Part shown: positions 23,800 to 34,596 of the stretch, piece after piece
How the letters are laid out: each line of letters starts with the position of its first letter
How positions within the stretch are numbered: position 1 is the first letter of the stretch
NCBI GenBank assembly: GCA_905116865.2
Contig: CAJHNH020007046.1
Location: 45,001-109,000 of the forward strand
Source of the DNA: Candidula unifasciata
Taxonomy: Eukaryota; Mollusca; Gastropoda; Stylommatophora; Geomitridae
Length of the DNA: 64,000 nucleotides
Direction: 5' to 3'
The notes under the pieces: model-generated
Seen by the model: the letters and a program-made list of their open reading frames with translations, nothing else
Database searches by the model: none
What the model was told of the DNA's origin: nothing
Made by a program: the position numbers and the translations under genes

Positions 23800-24130
23800 A
23801 AACAGGTGGCAACGAACTGCCAGACATGGAAAGCAGACATGGAACAACGATGGTGATAATGATGATGATGATGATGATAAATCATTTGAAAATGAGAAAT
23901 AGACTCAGAGATAAACAGGCATCAGATAGAGCACCACAGAGAGCAATGTTATACAGATACAGCGGTAATAGAGCTAGAGGTCGACCGCGCAGAACATAGA
24001 CCGCAGAAATATCCTGGATACTGAAAAGTTCTTTATACGAAGCAAACAGAAAGTCCCGTTCCAGAGATCTATTCCTGCTCCGAGGCAGCGAGAAATTCCA
24101 TGAGTAGAGAAAAGAAGATAAACAGGAAGA
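23800..24130 (+). mobile_element. LINE-like ORF2 C-terminal remnants
   Basis: A (GATGAT)n run at 23858-23880 resembles an RTE-type tail. The following stretch reads RARGRPRRT and SRSRDLFLL-like peptides, as in LINE C-termini (GRPRRTW...DR..WR). Many stops; low confidence. Confidence 0.35.
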
Positions 24131-24227
24131 GGTAGTGACATGAGCTGCGGGATTTGGATAAAGATAAAGTAAAAAAAGCTTTGTTATTTACTTGAATGTC
24201 GGCCTATACCTAGCTGAAGACAAAAGG

Positions 24228-24835
24228 GCGGACGAAGAGGACAGAAGAAGGTAATGTAATACCTGGTACAGAATGGGAGAAGAAAGTTTTCAGTATGGAA
24301 CTGATAGTGGTCAACCGTCAACTACAAGAGAATTTTTTTTAACTTTTAACCCCCCCCACCCCCCCACCACCAAATGACGCTGCTGAAGTGGGTTGGCTTC
24401 GTTGTCTTTCCAGCAGGGCTATTTTAACTAGGTCAGTTTGCTGCCAGTGAACGCGAAGACGAAGAAGAAGTCATTATAATTGGCAGTGATCATTTCCCAC
24501 TTGCTACGCATCTGCGGTCCGCATTCGACCCGCGGACCAGTTGAATAGCTTTGCTTTACAGAATATTGCAGACCATCCAGGGAATTTGTTGACTTTTTGT
24601 TGTTTTCTGTTCAATTTTACGTTCAGTTGTTTGTCACTGCTTACTGAACTGTTGTCGAAATGAACGCAAAGCGGTATGCTGTCAAATCGCCTGCAGCTGA
24701 ACTAAACACGGTATGTCGAAATTTTGAAACCATGTTCAGAGCCACTAAGCCACAGACACCGAATGTGAAACAATGTGCAAGCCCAGTGTCCACACAGTGG
24801 TTTGTACAAGGCATATGGTATTTGAGGTTTGAACA
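24228..24835 (+). repeat. local duplication, copy 1
   Basis: Matches 25152-26090: ACCTGGTACAGAATGGGAGA, GGCAGTGATCATTT, and the block from ATGAACGCAAAGCGGTATGC to GTGAAACAA. It includes hAT-like end text (CAGGGCTATTTTAACTAGG at 24413; CCAGTTGAATAGC at 24537). A family A tail (GAACGCGAAGACGAAGAAG) remains at 24450-24468 without the SINE body. The 67-residue ORF 24660-24863 has no domain I recognise; a related peptide start occurs at 44534. Confidence 0.6.
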
Positions 24836-25150
24836 ACTGATCAACATCATGGCACACGGGTAGTAATCCATAAGTGCTCCGTTCTTCTTCTAAAACTCAA
24901 GTCTGAGTCCGACGACGCTCAGCACAGTGCACAGGTTCGGTAGCACCGGCAAGGATCCTGAAATAGTTTGGGTAGCTTTTTCACTCCACATTTTGCCTAG
25001 GAAGCGCCGTTGGGCTACTCTTTTCAATTATCAACTGCCAAGGGATTTTTTTACGTGCGCAACAATGCACACGGGCGTCCGATCTCATTACCCAGAGACC
25101 AGGGGGAATTACTGGAAGTCCAAGCCCACGAGAAAAAATCCCAGTGATGA
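24836..25150 (-). mobile_element. SINE-like repeat, family C
   Basis: Body CATCATGGCACACGGGTAGT through AAGCCCACGAGAAAAAATCC. The tRNA-like head seen at 34.2 kb is missing at the right end. Confidence 0.65.
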
Positions 25151-25151
25151 A

Positions 25152-26090
25152 GAGGAAAGAAGAAGCTAAGGTAAACACCTGGTACATAATGGGAGAAGAA
25201 AGTTCTCAGTATGAGAATGATGGTGGTCAACTGTGAACTACAAGAACAAATTTTAAACTTTTTGAAACCGGAAAAGAAAATGATGCTGCCGAAGCGGTTG
25301 GTTTCGTATCCTTTACAGCCGGGCTCTTTTTTTTTTTTTTTTTCAACTAGTTCAGTTTACGCAGGGGCCGAAATGGGGGTGATCACGGACCAAAGAGACA
25401 AGCTCCAGTTTAGAAAGATACACAACATAATTACCCCGTGCTGGTTCTGGGGCCTACAGTGGGGAAACCTAGATAAGACCCACTACCGACCCAATGAGCA
25501 CGTCGTAACAGCCGACTAACTGGGGACTTCTTTCGAGTGCATTTGACTGAGAGGAAAGGAACCAACAATCTGCATACACATAAGTCAGATCTGTGAAACG
25601 GATATGTATGTAACGCTCTGGGTCGTGAAAAAGACTAAAGTCAAAAAAGTGGACAAACAACCAGAACTTAACGCCTGAGTTTGCAACCAATGAAAGAAAA
25701 GACGAAAAAGTAGACAATATAATCGGCAGTGATCATTTGCCACTTGCTAGGCCTCTGCGAGCCGCATTCGACCCTCAGGCCGCCAGTTGAATAGCCTTGC
25801 TTTACATAATATTGCAGACCATCACGGGCATTTGTTGACTTTCTGTTATTTTCCATTTAATTTTACTTGAAGTTGTTTGCCACTTCTTACTGAACGGTTG
25901 AGGCTCAAACTGTTGTCGAAATGAACGCAAAGCGGTATGCTGTCAAATCGCCTGCAGCTGAACTAAACCCGGTATGTCGAAATTATGAAACCATGTTCAT
26001 AACCGTTTAGCCACAGACACCGAATGTGAAACAAAGTCCAGTGTCCACCCAGTGGTCGTACAAGGCTTGTGGTGATAGCAGCATTATTAT
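25152..26090 (+). repeat. local duplication, copy 2, with a SINE inside
   Basis: Second copy of 24228-24835. It keeps a full diverged SINE family A (about 25440-25710: GTCGTAACAGCCGACTAAC to GACGAAAAAGTAG) where copy 1 has only the tail. hAT-like ends are visible at 25314-25350 and 25780-25796. Confidence 0.6.
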
Positions 26091-26445
26091 AAGACCAGAC
26101 GGTATTCAAAAAAGGGGGGAGGGTATGGTTATGCTGGGCGCCTTTACTTCACAAATCATTTCCACTTTAACTGGGTTGACATAGTCAAGTTTTAAAATTC
26201 GCCTCGGCGGGGTTGGAATCTATGGTCCGGGACAGGCGGGCGAGAGAGCTGGTCAATGGGCAACCACAGCGCGCATAATTTGAAGCCTACGAATTCTGAA
26301 GCGAACAATTGGTTTAAGGGAAATAACACAAGTATTATTGAAGCCTCTTCAGGACAGAGTTCAAGGACTTGCCATACACCGGGTGAATCTGTATAAAAGT
26401 TAGAGGTCCTCGCATGGGTTCCAATCTTTTTTTGGTGTAACGAAA

Positions 26446-26640
26446 ACAGACTCACTGCACCGTTACAAGCATGTCGTAAAATGCGACTAATTAGGAGTGT
26501 TTACTTTGAAATTAGAGTGCATCTGCCAGAGAGGCGAGGAAACAACCTTCTGCATACAAATAAGCCAGATTTGTAAAACGGATGTCCACACAAAACACAA
26601 ACTCTAGAACAAGACCAGAGTCCAAAAGTGGACAATAAAT
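26446..26640 (+). mobile_element. SINE-like repeat, family A, 3'-truncated
   Basis: CACTGCACCGTTACAAGCAT, GCGACTAATTAGGAG, and AAGTGGACAA before the junction with a family B copy. Confidence 0.65.
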
Positions 26641-26650
26641 ATTCAGTTAG

Positions 26651-27325
26651 ATTACTACTTTTCGTCCTTCTTAGGACGTTATTTTTTGTTATTTGAAGCC
26701 CCACTCTGGCTTTTGCCAGGGGCCGCAATATAGGCAGGTCATCATTATGGCCAGATGTCTGAACGCGGTTTCTGGGACCTCTCCACGGTGATCCTCATCC
26801 GCATGGTGGCACTTTGTGTCATCGGGTGTTTATCGCTTGTGTGATGTCCTGGTGGGGTAAAAAATCCAATCCAAGTGGACAAGTACTACTTTTCGTCCTT
26901 CTTAGGACGTTATTTTTTGTTATTTGAAGCCCCACTCTGGCTTTTGCCAGGGGCCGCAATTTGGCAGGTCATCATTATGGCCAAATGTCTGAACGCGGTT
27001 TCTGGGACCTCTCCACGGTGATCCTCATCCGCATGGTGGCACTTCGTGTCATCGGGTGTTTATCGCTTGTGTGATGTCCTGGTGGGGTAAAAAATCCAAT
27101 CCAAAGTGGACAAATATGTATAACTTCCCGTCCTTTTCAGGATGAAATTTTTCGTTATTTGAGGCCCTACTCTGGCTCTTGCCAGAGGCCGCAATATAGC
27201 CTGGCCATAAATATGGCCTAGGGGCTGAACGCGATTTCTGGGACCTCTCCACTGTGATCCTCACCCACATGGTGGCACATTGTGTGTTTATCGCTTGTGT
27301 GATGTCCTAGTGGGGTAGAAGTCAG
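26651..27325 (-). mobile_element. three family B copies in a head-to-tail row
   Basis: Copies at 26651-26881, 26882-27109 and 27110-27325, all minus strand. The first two are nearly identical, including flanking AAGTGGACAAGTACTAC-like text, so they are a tandem duplication of about 230 bp. The third is more diverged and ends at TGGGGTAGAAGTCAGTC. Confidence 0.8.
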
Positions 27326-27364
27326 TCAAAAGTGGACAAATAACTAAAATAACTAGGACTGCAA

Positions 27365-28170
27365 CTGCGTATATAGTGGTCAGTGGTATCTTTTGTTTGC
27401 TGTAGAAGATTGTATATGGGGTCAGTGGTATCTTTTGTTTGCTGTAAAAGATTTTATATAGTGGTTAATGGTATCTTTTCTTTGCTGTAGAAGATTGTGT
27501 ATAGTGGTTAGTGGTATCTGTTTGCTGTAAAAGATTTTATATAGTGGTTAATGGTATCTTTTGTTTGCTGTAGAAGATTGTGTATACTGGTATCTTTTTG
27601 TTTGCTGTAGAAGATTGTATATAGTGGTTAGTGGTATCTGTTTGATGTAGAAGATTTTATATAGTGGTATCTTTTGTTTGCTGTAGAAGATTTTATATAG
27701 TGGTTAGTGGTATCTTTCATTTGCTGTAGAAGACTGTGTATTGTGGTTAGTGGTATCTTTCATTTGCTATAGAAGACTGTGTATTGTGGTTAGTGGTATC
27801 TTTCATTTGCTGTAGAAGTCTGTGTATTGTGGTTAGTGGTATCTTTCATTTGCTGTAGAAGACTGTGTATTGTGGTTAGTGGTATCTTTCATTTGCTGTA
27901 GAAGTCTGTGTATTGTGGTTAGTGGGATCTTTCATTTGCTGTAGAAGACTGTGTATTGTGGTTAGTGGTATCTTTCATTTGCTGTAGAAGTCTGTGTATT
28001 GTGGTTAGTGGTATCTTTCATTTGCTGTAGAAGACTGTGTATTGTGGTTAGTGGTATCTTTCATTTGCTGTAGAAGTCTGTGTATTGTGGTTAGTGGTAT
28101 CTTTCATTTGCTGTAGAAGTCTGTGTATTGTGGTTAGTGGTATCTTTCATTTGCTGTAGACGATTGTATA
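27365..28170. repeat. minisatellite, 43 bp unit, about 19 copies
   Basis: GTATTGTGG recurs at 27781 and 27824. The unit holds GTGGTTAGTGGTATCTTTCA and TTTGCTGTAGAAG. The right two thirds are homogeneous; the left third is irregular. Confidence 0.92.
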
Positions 28171-28764
28171 TGGGGGTTACGTATTTTCAGTTCCAATGTT
28201 ATTTAAATTTTAACATATGCCAGAGAAAGTCAGACAATAGCCACTAAAGACAGGAATAAAAATTGAATGCAACTGAAAAGAAATGCCTGTGGAAACCTTA
28301 AATGTGATTAATTCAAGAAAGGCAAAGAAAAAGAGAACTGCCTGCACAACCACTGGGATCGGCAGGTATACGAAGAAGATAGCAATATACTGGGCACATC
28401 TTAGGAGAAGGAAACAGAGAATCATCAAACAGGCAGTGAAATAGGAAACAAGTGAACTAAGGAGGAGAAGACATCTAGAATAAACCCTAAGATGAACGTT
28501 GATGAGAGAGGTCAAAGGTGGTGGACTGAATGCCTTGCATAATATTGATACAGCTGTACAGGCTAGAATGTAGAACGGAATGGATGAACAGACCCAGTGC
28601 TGTGTGGTGTACAATGGCGCAAAAGGATGATGATGATGAATTGTTTATGTCTTGCATTATATTTAAACAATCGTCAAAGGTAAGCTGAAACATTCTGAGA
28701 TGTGGTTTTATTAAGATTCTGGCTTTATTTAATAGTGATGATATCAATTAATCATGAGTACGAC
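28171..28764 (+). mobile_element. probable LINE 3' fragment with (GAT)n tail, low confidence
   Basis: Peptide remnants (NVDERGQRWWTECLA, TDPVLCGVQW) lead to GGATGATGATGATGAA at 28626-28640, a tail like that of the RTE-type copy at 37.2 kb. Frames are broken. Confidence 0.35.
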
Positions 28765-28945
28765 CCAGCCTAAAATGGGTACCAGGATGGGCTGTCCTGG
28801 GAAAGTAAAGACAGCCAGCGTAATGCTGACCACATTGCCCTCCGAGTGCTGATGGTCTGTAAAAATATGTGACGCTCTGCCCATATGCCCGATGCGCCGA
28901 AAGGCGTGACAAGGGATCTTTACTTTACTTACGTGTAAATAAGTG
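28765..28945 (+). mobile_element. SINE-like repeat, family F
   Basis: CCCAGCCTAAAATGGGTACC, GCTGACCACATTGCC, and the 3' end GCGTGACAAGGGATC followed by TTTACTTTACTT, as in the 48.5-48.8 kb copy. Confidence 0.6.
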
Positions 28946-29999
28946 ACCTGTTCCTACAGTGAGTCAAGTCACCTGATGGCAATCTTAGTTTCATCTTCAT
29001 AGCAAACGAGTCACTCCACAGTTGCTCTGCTCCTGTGCCAACGAAAAACACACAGAATGTTCATCGCAGTCCCTTGTGGAAAGAATGTCAGACTGCTATC
29101 TCAGCACATGCACTAGCATACACACGCATTAAAAGCATATGGTAGCCATCAGAAGTGCTAACACAAACAGTCTGACATTAGAAATGCAGTTCATCATCAA
29201 CGGTAGCAGAAGTTGCCAACAGATCAGCAGTTGCGCACACGATCAATTTTAATCACATAAGGGCACCACCAATATTGTGGCGACATGACACGCACCATTT
29301 TCTGAATCTACAGTTAACAACACCACGTTGGTCACAGTCGAAAAACATTCCAAATGAAATCTGCAGCTCACAGTGTCACGCCATGCACTCAACTCAGTAG
29401 CTGGCCTGACGAAACTGTATCCTTCCAGTCTACAAATGGATCAAAAATGCAAGGGCCACCGTCTGGCAGAAGCAAAAAATTTGCCTCAATGCAAAACAGT
29501 AACCGCACCTGACGTCCATTTTGACCTTATTTTCAATTTATTACCCATTTTCACCTGATGGCTGAATGGGAAGAATACTCCCAGATTGTGTAGTCTTATG
29601 AGTATGTATGTGGGAAACATAAAACATACCAATGGAATATACAACACACAAACAAAAAATAAACAAATATAAGATATGAAATGCTACAATAAAATACACA
29701 CTTTAACTGAATTAATAACATAAAAACAAGAATTGTATTATTGTGAAGAAAAATAATTGTGCAGTCAAACAGAAAACTTTTAAAGACAAGGTTTCATTTC
29801 TCAGCTCTCTCAACTCATAAATCATAAACTAAATGATTTTAAAAAAGATCCTGAAAAAAGTGCCGACTGCACTAATAAACAAACAGACTTCAATGACATT
29901 GCACTTCTTTTTTACATTCTCAGTTCTGGAAAGCACCTGATCAAACTTTCTTGTTTTCAATGAAGCAAATGCTACAAATGTTCTAGTTGTGATGATGCC
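28946..29999. other. intergenic DNA, no gene recognised
   Basis: Balanced composition, short ORFs only (61-64 residues), none with a domain. Confidence 0.4.
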
Positions 30000-30168
30000 A
30001 TCATTATCTGCTAACAATGACATCTGATCAGTTTGTCAGATTCTCTACCTGCAACATTACAAGCTGGTCAAATTCTTAACTTACAACATCATGAACTAGT
30101 CAAATCCTCTAGTAGCAATGTTATAAACTGTAACAAATTGATCAGTCTAGTCAGAATGACGCAAACAG
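30000..30168. repeat. left part of an old degenerate tandem array
   Basis: Units like CAAGCTGGTCAAATTCTTAA and CTAGTCAAATCCTCTAG every 33-40 bases. The same text resumes at 33660-33890 and 34315-34430, so the LINE and the family C SINE between were inserted into this array. Confidence 0.6.
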
Positions 30169-30184
30169 GTTGTTGTTGTTGTTG

Positions 30185-32572
30185 TTATCGATCCAGCGGC
30201 GCATGAGCTTTCGCCCTTTGGCCCAATGCCATGTAGTGGAATTTGCATGTTTTCACAAGCTGTTCTTTTCCTCCGTACAAGGTGTTCCACTTGTCTGGTC
30301 TCGGAGGGAGTAGCGTTCTTCTTGTCTCACTGAGTTTTGGGCACTCAAAGAGATGGTGTTCAACAGTTTCGTAGGGGTAGTTACATAGCTGGCACTCTGG
30401 GGAGTGTTGTGGCTGTATTCTGTTTAGGTGTCCATTGAGTGGAGTATGTTGCGTTCTAAGTCTGAAGATGGTGGCCTGGTCCCTTCTTGTTAGATGGTTA
30501 ATGCTGTCATTAGGATCAGGGCCAGACATATGTCTATAAACCTCTCTTCCAGTGTCTCCCATGGCCCATCTGTTCAACCAAGTCTCTTTGTTTATAGCTC
30601 TTATCAGTGTTTTTGCTGTCTGGAGGGTTGTCGCTGTAGGTGGTTGTTCTTGTGTTGCTCCTTTCTTTGCCAATCTGTCAGCTCTGTCATTACCTGGTGT
30701 GCCGGAGTGACCTGGAATCCACTGCATCACTATTCTGATGTTGTATGAGGTAATAAGATGATCGGCATCCAGGATTATCTTGGCTATGTCAGTTCTGCAG
30801 CGTTCATTGCCCTCCAGAGCTTGAAGGGCAGACATTGAATCTGTGAAGATGACAATATTTTGGACCTTTGAGGGGTAAACATCCATTACAGTCTTTAGGT
30901 GGTATACTGCTGTTTCCAGTGCAATTATTTCAGCTTCATAGTTTGAACAGAATTCCCCGCATGCATCAAAAATCTCTTCAACAGATCCATCGGGATAACC
31001 TATGTAGATTCCGTAACCTGCTTTAATGGTAGCTTTAAATGCTGATCCATCAGTATAGACATGTATCCATTCTTGGGGGTAAGAATCAACGGTCTTTAGT
31101 GATGAGTTCATAAGAGCGATTGGGTCGGACTGTTTGGTTTCCTCGCCTACCAATTTAGTTTGGACTTCTGGAGCTTTAAAGCGAGCATGTGGTGGTAGGT
31201 TTTTTGCAACATTCTGAATTCCTTGACGTCTTTCTGGGAGGTGGTATCTGTCCTGAATTTCATTTACACAGTGTAAAACCGATTTGTGCTTTATTCTTTG
31301 TTTGGATTCCCAGTTTTCTACAAGATGTCTATTAGGATGGTTACGATTTTTCCTAACGCATCTTTCATAAATTTCTAAAGTGGCTTTTTCTCTCCGCAAC
31401 CCGAGGGGTTCCACATTTGTATGGATTTCACATGCAGCAGTTGGTGTAGACTGCATAGCTCCGCAGATTAATCGGAGGGCATTATTTTGTACTCTGTCAA
31501 GAGTCTCTAGGTTAGTTTTGGAACAAGTTGTAAGCAGTGAGTTGTTGTACTCTATCACAGAGCGAACATATCCTAGGTATAAGCCCCTCAGAGTTTCCTT
31601 GTCTGATCCCCATGATGTACCTGCAAGTCTCTTTAATAACTGTAACCGCCTCAATGCCTTATTCCTGATGTTTTCAATATGGTTCTTGAGGCTGAGCTGC
31701 GGGTCAAGTGTGACTCCAAGGTATGTGGGATGCTCTTCTTTCATCACTTGGTGTTTGTCTAACCTCAGGTTAATATTCTTCCTTGCTACTTGGTGGCTTT
31801 TGGTAAAGATTGTGTAGACCGTCTTTGCACAGTTAATCTTGAGTTTCCATCTTTGGCAGTAATCATGCAGTCTTCTAAGGTCTCCATTCAGTCTTTGGGC
31901 TCCACTTTCCACATTTTCATGACTCTGCCATATTGCTAGGTCATCAGCGTACAAGGCTTTTTCGGCCTTGATTTGTTCTGGCAGGTCATTGATAAAAATT
32001 AGGAATAGTGTACAGCTCAATGATGAGCCTTGTGGCAAGCCCTCCTCCAAGACTTCTTTAGAAGAGATTGCGTTGTGCATCTTAGTCTGGATTGTTCTAT
32101 CTATCAGGAAGTATTTCACCCAGTTATACAATCTGCCATGTATTCCTATGCTCATCATCTTCATCAGGAGACCTTTTCTCCATACTCTGTCATAGGCCTG
32201 CTGGAGGTCGACAAAGACTGCCACTGTGTGTTTCTTATTCTGGAAGCCATCATGTATTCTTTGTGTCAGTCTGAACAGCTGGTCTTCTGTGCAGCTGTTG
32301 GTTCTGAAGCCTGCCTGTTCATGGCATAGAACACCAGAACTCTCAAGGAACCAATATAAGCGCCTGTTTATCATTCTTTCTGCAACTTTGCCCAAGCATG
32401 ATGTTAAGGATATCGGGCGGTAGCTTTTGGGGTCATCTGGAGGCTTTTTGGTTTTAAGGATGGGGACGATATATGCATTCCTCCATGCCCTTGGAAGTTT
32501 GCTTGACCTCCAAGTTTTATTAATAAGCCTGAGAACTACTTCTCTCCCAGACCAGCCAAGATGTAGCAGCAT
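30185..32572 (-). CDS. LINE ORF2 fragment: reverse transcriptase and RNase H
   Basis: An open 795-residue reading frame from the first ATG. RT: the motif with first catalytic Asp VDLQQAYD at residues 121-128, LPQGSSLS at 179-186, and YADD at 208-211. RNase H: YTDGS at 506-510, EAE near 547, TDSMSALQ at 577-584 and GHSGTPGNDRAD at 621-632, so all acidic catalytic residues are present. A Cys/His motif (C727, C730, H739/740, C744) closes the protein. Family role: target-primed reverse transcription of the element's own RNA. The true start lies upstream, in the frame that now holds the endonuclease; a one-base change near 32583 separates the two, so this is a fragment of a broken ORF. The intact frame points to a fairly recent insertion. 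Confidence 0.9.
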   Translation of the reverse strand: MLLHLGWSGREVVLRLINKTWRSSKLPRAWRNAYIVPILKTKKPPDDPKSYRPISLTSCLGKVAERMINRRLYWFLESSGVLCHEQAGFRTNSCTEDQLFRLTQRIHDGFQNKKHTVAVFVDLQQAYDRVWRKGLLMKMMSIGIHGRLYNWVKYFLIDRTIQTKMHNAISSKEVLEEGLPQGSSLSCTLFLIFINDLPEQIKAEKALYADDLAIWQSHENVESGAQRLNGDLRRLHDYCQRWKLKINCAKTVYTIFTKSHQVARKNINLRLDKHQVMKEEHPTYLGVTLDPQLSLKNHIENIRNKALRRLQLLKRLAGTSWGSDKETLRGLYLGYVRSVIEYNNSLLTTCSKTNLETLDRVQNNALRLICGAMQSTPTAACEIHTNVEPLGLRREKATLEIYERCVRKNRNHPNRHLVENWESKQRIKHKSVLHCVNEIQDRYHLPERRQGIQNVAKNLPPHARFKAPEVQTKLVGEETKQSDPIALMNSSLKTVDSYPQEWIHVYTDGSAFKATIKAGYGIYIGYPDGSVEEIFDACGEFCSNYEAEIIALETAVYHLKTVMDVYPSKVQNIVIFTDSMSALQALEGNERCRTDIAKIILDADHLITSYNIRIVMQWIPGHSGTPGNDRADRLAKKGATQEQPPTATTLQTAKTLIRAINKETWLNRWAMGDTGREVYRHMSGPDPNDSINHLTRRDQATIFRLRTQHTPLNGHLNRIQPQHSPECQLCNYPYETVEHHLFECPKLSETRRTLLPPRPDKWNTLYGGKEQLVKTCKFHYMALGQRAKAHAPLDR

Positions 32573-33660
32573 TTCGTTGGGGTCTTATCTGGGCCTGGAG
32601 ATTTTCTAGGTTTTAATTTCTTCAGGGCTTGCTCTAATTCATCCATGCTAAATTCATTTTCAAAAAGGGAGTCGCTGGCTGTTGGAGCTCTCTCTTGTTT
32701 CTTCAACTGAGAGAGCTGTGTTCTATCGAGTTCTGACAGCTTACCTGCTCTGTTAACCGAGGCAAAATAATGATTGAAATGTTCTGCTTTCTTCTTGTCT
32801 TCAGTGATTGTCTTACTCCCATCTGTCACTGGTTTTGGGTTCACCCTTCTACTTTCTCCGGAGAGGTTTTTAACTAAAGTCCATGCTTTATTTCCATTCT
32901 GTCTAAGGTCTAAGTTGGAGCAAGTTTCTGTCCATTTATCTCTTTTAGCCTTATTAACTACAAGCTTTACTCTGGCACATGCTTTATTGTATTGGATCTT
33001 TGCTTCTGTTGAACGTGCAGTTTCGAGAAATATTCTTGCTTTATTCCTTTCAGATATAGTATTTTGAATTTCTTGATTCCAAAAAGGTTTATATGCCTTC
33101 CGGCTGCCCCTTGGGATGGCTTTCGACGCTGCATTCAGGATTGCTTGTGTTATGTCTTCACAAAAAGTTTCCACACAGCTGTTGTCAATTCTTCCCAGGA
33201 GGCAGTCAGATGTTTCCTGAAATAGTTTCCAGTTTGCTTTTCGGAAATTCCAACGGGTTCTCTGCTTGAAGCGTAATTTAGGGGTGGTGCTTACAGTTGT
33301 GAGTATAGGTTTGTGGTCACTTCCTATGTCGTCCAGGACTTGGGGATAGCTTGCGTCTGCTAAGTCGGATGAGCAGATGGTCAGGTCTGGTCTGCTGAGA
33401 GATAGGTGGGCCCTGTGTAACAGTGTAGGTGTAGACTCTGTGTCCTGCAGCACTAATAGGTTAGTTGTTTCACAAGTATCTTCGATGTACTTCCCTGTGC
33501 TATTGTAGTCAGGGTAACCCCAACGTGGCGAGTGTCCGTTGAAGTCACCAACAAGAAGGGTTTTATGGTACTGTGTCTTGTATAGTTCTGGTATGTTGCA
33601 TGTTGTCTGAGGTGGGCTGTACACGTTGTATATCGTGTATTTGCTTCCATTGTGCCAGAT
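32536..33660 (-). pseudogene. LINE ORF2 fragment: AP-endonuclease C-terminal part and linker
   Basis: Residues LLVGDFNGHSPRWG and GSDHKP (the SDH catalytic motif) mark the C-terminal half of an exonuclease-endonuclease-phosphatase fold. The linker ends in LKPRKSPGPDK, which normally runs straight into the RT. Here the frame runs to a stop at 32536, while the RT continues in another frame from about 32583. The N-terminal catalytic Asn/Glu part is missing beyond 33660. Confidence 0.88.
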
Positions 33661-33894
33661 AGGTCAAATTATCAAGTTATTATGTCCCAAGCTGGTCAAA
33701 TCCTCCAGCTATAATGTCAAAAACTGGTCAAGATTCAAGTTACAATGTCACCAGTTGATTTAACTAATTATTATGTTACAAGGTGGTTACATTCTCCAGT
33801 TGAAATGCAAATTGGTTAAATTTTCTAGTTTCAGCTTCAATTCTCTGGTTACAATGCCACAAACTGCTCAAATTTACAAGCTGGTTTTGAAGTT
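33660..33894. repeat. middle part of the interrupted degenerate array
   Basis: CAAGCTGGTCAAATCCTCCAG, ACTGGTCAAGATTCAAGTTA and similar units continue from the LINE's 5' junction. Confidence 0.55.
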
Positions 33895-34290
33895 TAAAGT
33901 TTTGAACAACGGACCAACATCATGGCACAAGGGTAGTAACCCATAAGTGCTCCATTCTTCTTCTAACTCAAGTCTGAGTCGGAAGAAGCTCAGCACAATG
34001 CACAGGCTCTGTAGTACTGGTGAGGATCCCAAAATACTTTGGGTAGATTTTTAACTCCAAATTTTGCCCGGGCAGTGCCGTTAGGCTACTCTTTTTTTAT
34101 TTCCAACTGCCGAAGGATTTTTTACGTGTGCAAAAATGCACACGCCCACCGATCTCACTACCCAGAGACCAGGAGAAATTACTAGAAATCCAAGCCCACG
34201 TGAAAAAATCCCAGCTCTTACCGGGGATTGAACCCGGAACCTCTAGCACTCGAGGCGGACACCATGCCTTGAGACCATGCAGTCCCCCCC
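33895..34290 (-). mobile_element. SINE family C with intact tRNA-like head
   Basis: Read on the minus strand, GGTCTCAAGGCATGGTGTCC and CCTCGAGTGC resemble an A-box region, and CCGGGTTCAATCCCC is a clean B-box (34226-34240). The body then runs to the CATCATGGCACA end near 33918. A run of about 24 C (34286-34309) sits against the head. This copy shows that family C is a pol III-type SINE. Confidence 0.75.
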
Positions 34291-34314
34291 CCCCCCCCCC
34301 CCCCCCCCCAGTCA

Positions 34315-34596
34315 CAAGCTGGAAAAACTATCACTGCATTGACACAAGCTAGTAAGATTTTCTAATTATAATTGTGAATCAGATTTTCTAATTACAAATG
34401 TCACAAACAAGTCAAATTCAAAACTGAAAGTGATAAAAACCAACTACTTATGAGTTGTATAATCAAACAATGTAAATCTACAGAATTTAATAAAGTCACA
34501 TTTTGGTCACATATGAGAAGTTAAAAATGAAAGTTAATCAGTGAAACATCTCAGAAAATGTACATTCACAATAACTGAAAAAAAAAAAATTAATTC
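34315..34596. other. end of the degenerate array and AT-rich spacer
   Basis: CACAAGCTGGAAAAACTATC and ACACAAGCTAGTAAGATTTT continue the array to about 34430; no gene after it. Confidence 0.45.

Larger units (their letters stand above)
30169..33660 (-). mobile_element. 5'-truncated non-LTR retrotransposon (APE-RT-RNase H, I-group-like)
   Basis: Roughly 3.5 kb carrying, in order on the minus strand, the C-terminal part of an AP-endonuclease domain, a reverse transcriptase, an RNase H and a terminal Cys/His motif. An RNase H after the RT is characteristic of the I group and relatives. The 3' end is a (CAA)n tail at 30169-30187 that overlaps the stop codon, so there is essentially no 3' UTR. The 5' side stops at about 33660 inside the endonuclease, as expected from incomplete reverse transcription. 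It sits in a degenerate tandem array; target duplications could not be told from the array text. Confidence 0.9.

Noticed and set aside
31380..31817. 145-residue plus-strand ORF
   Set aside because: Antisense shadow of the LINE RT frame; no domain.
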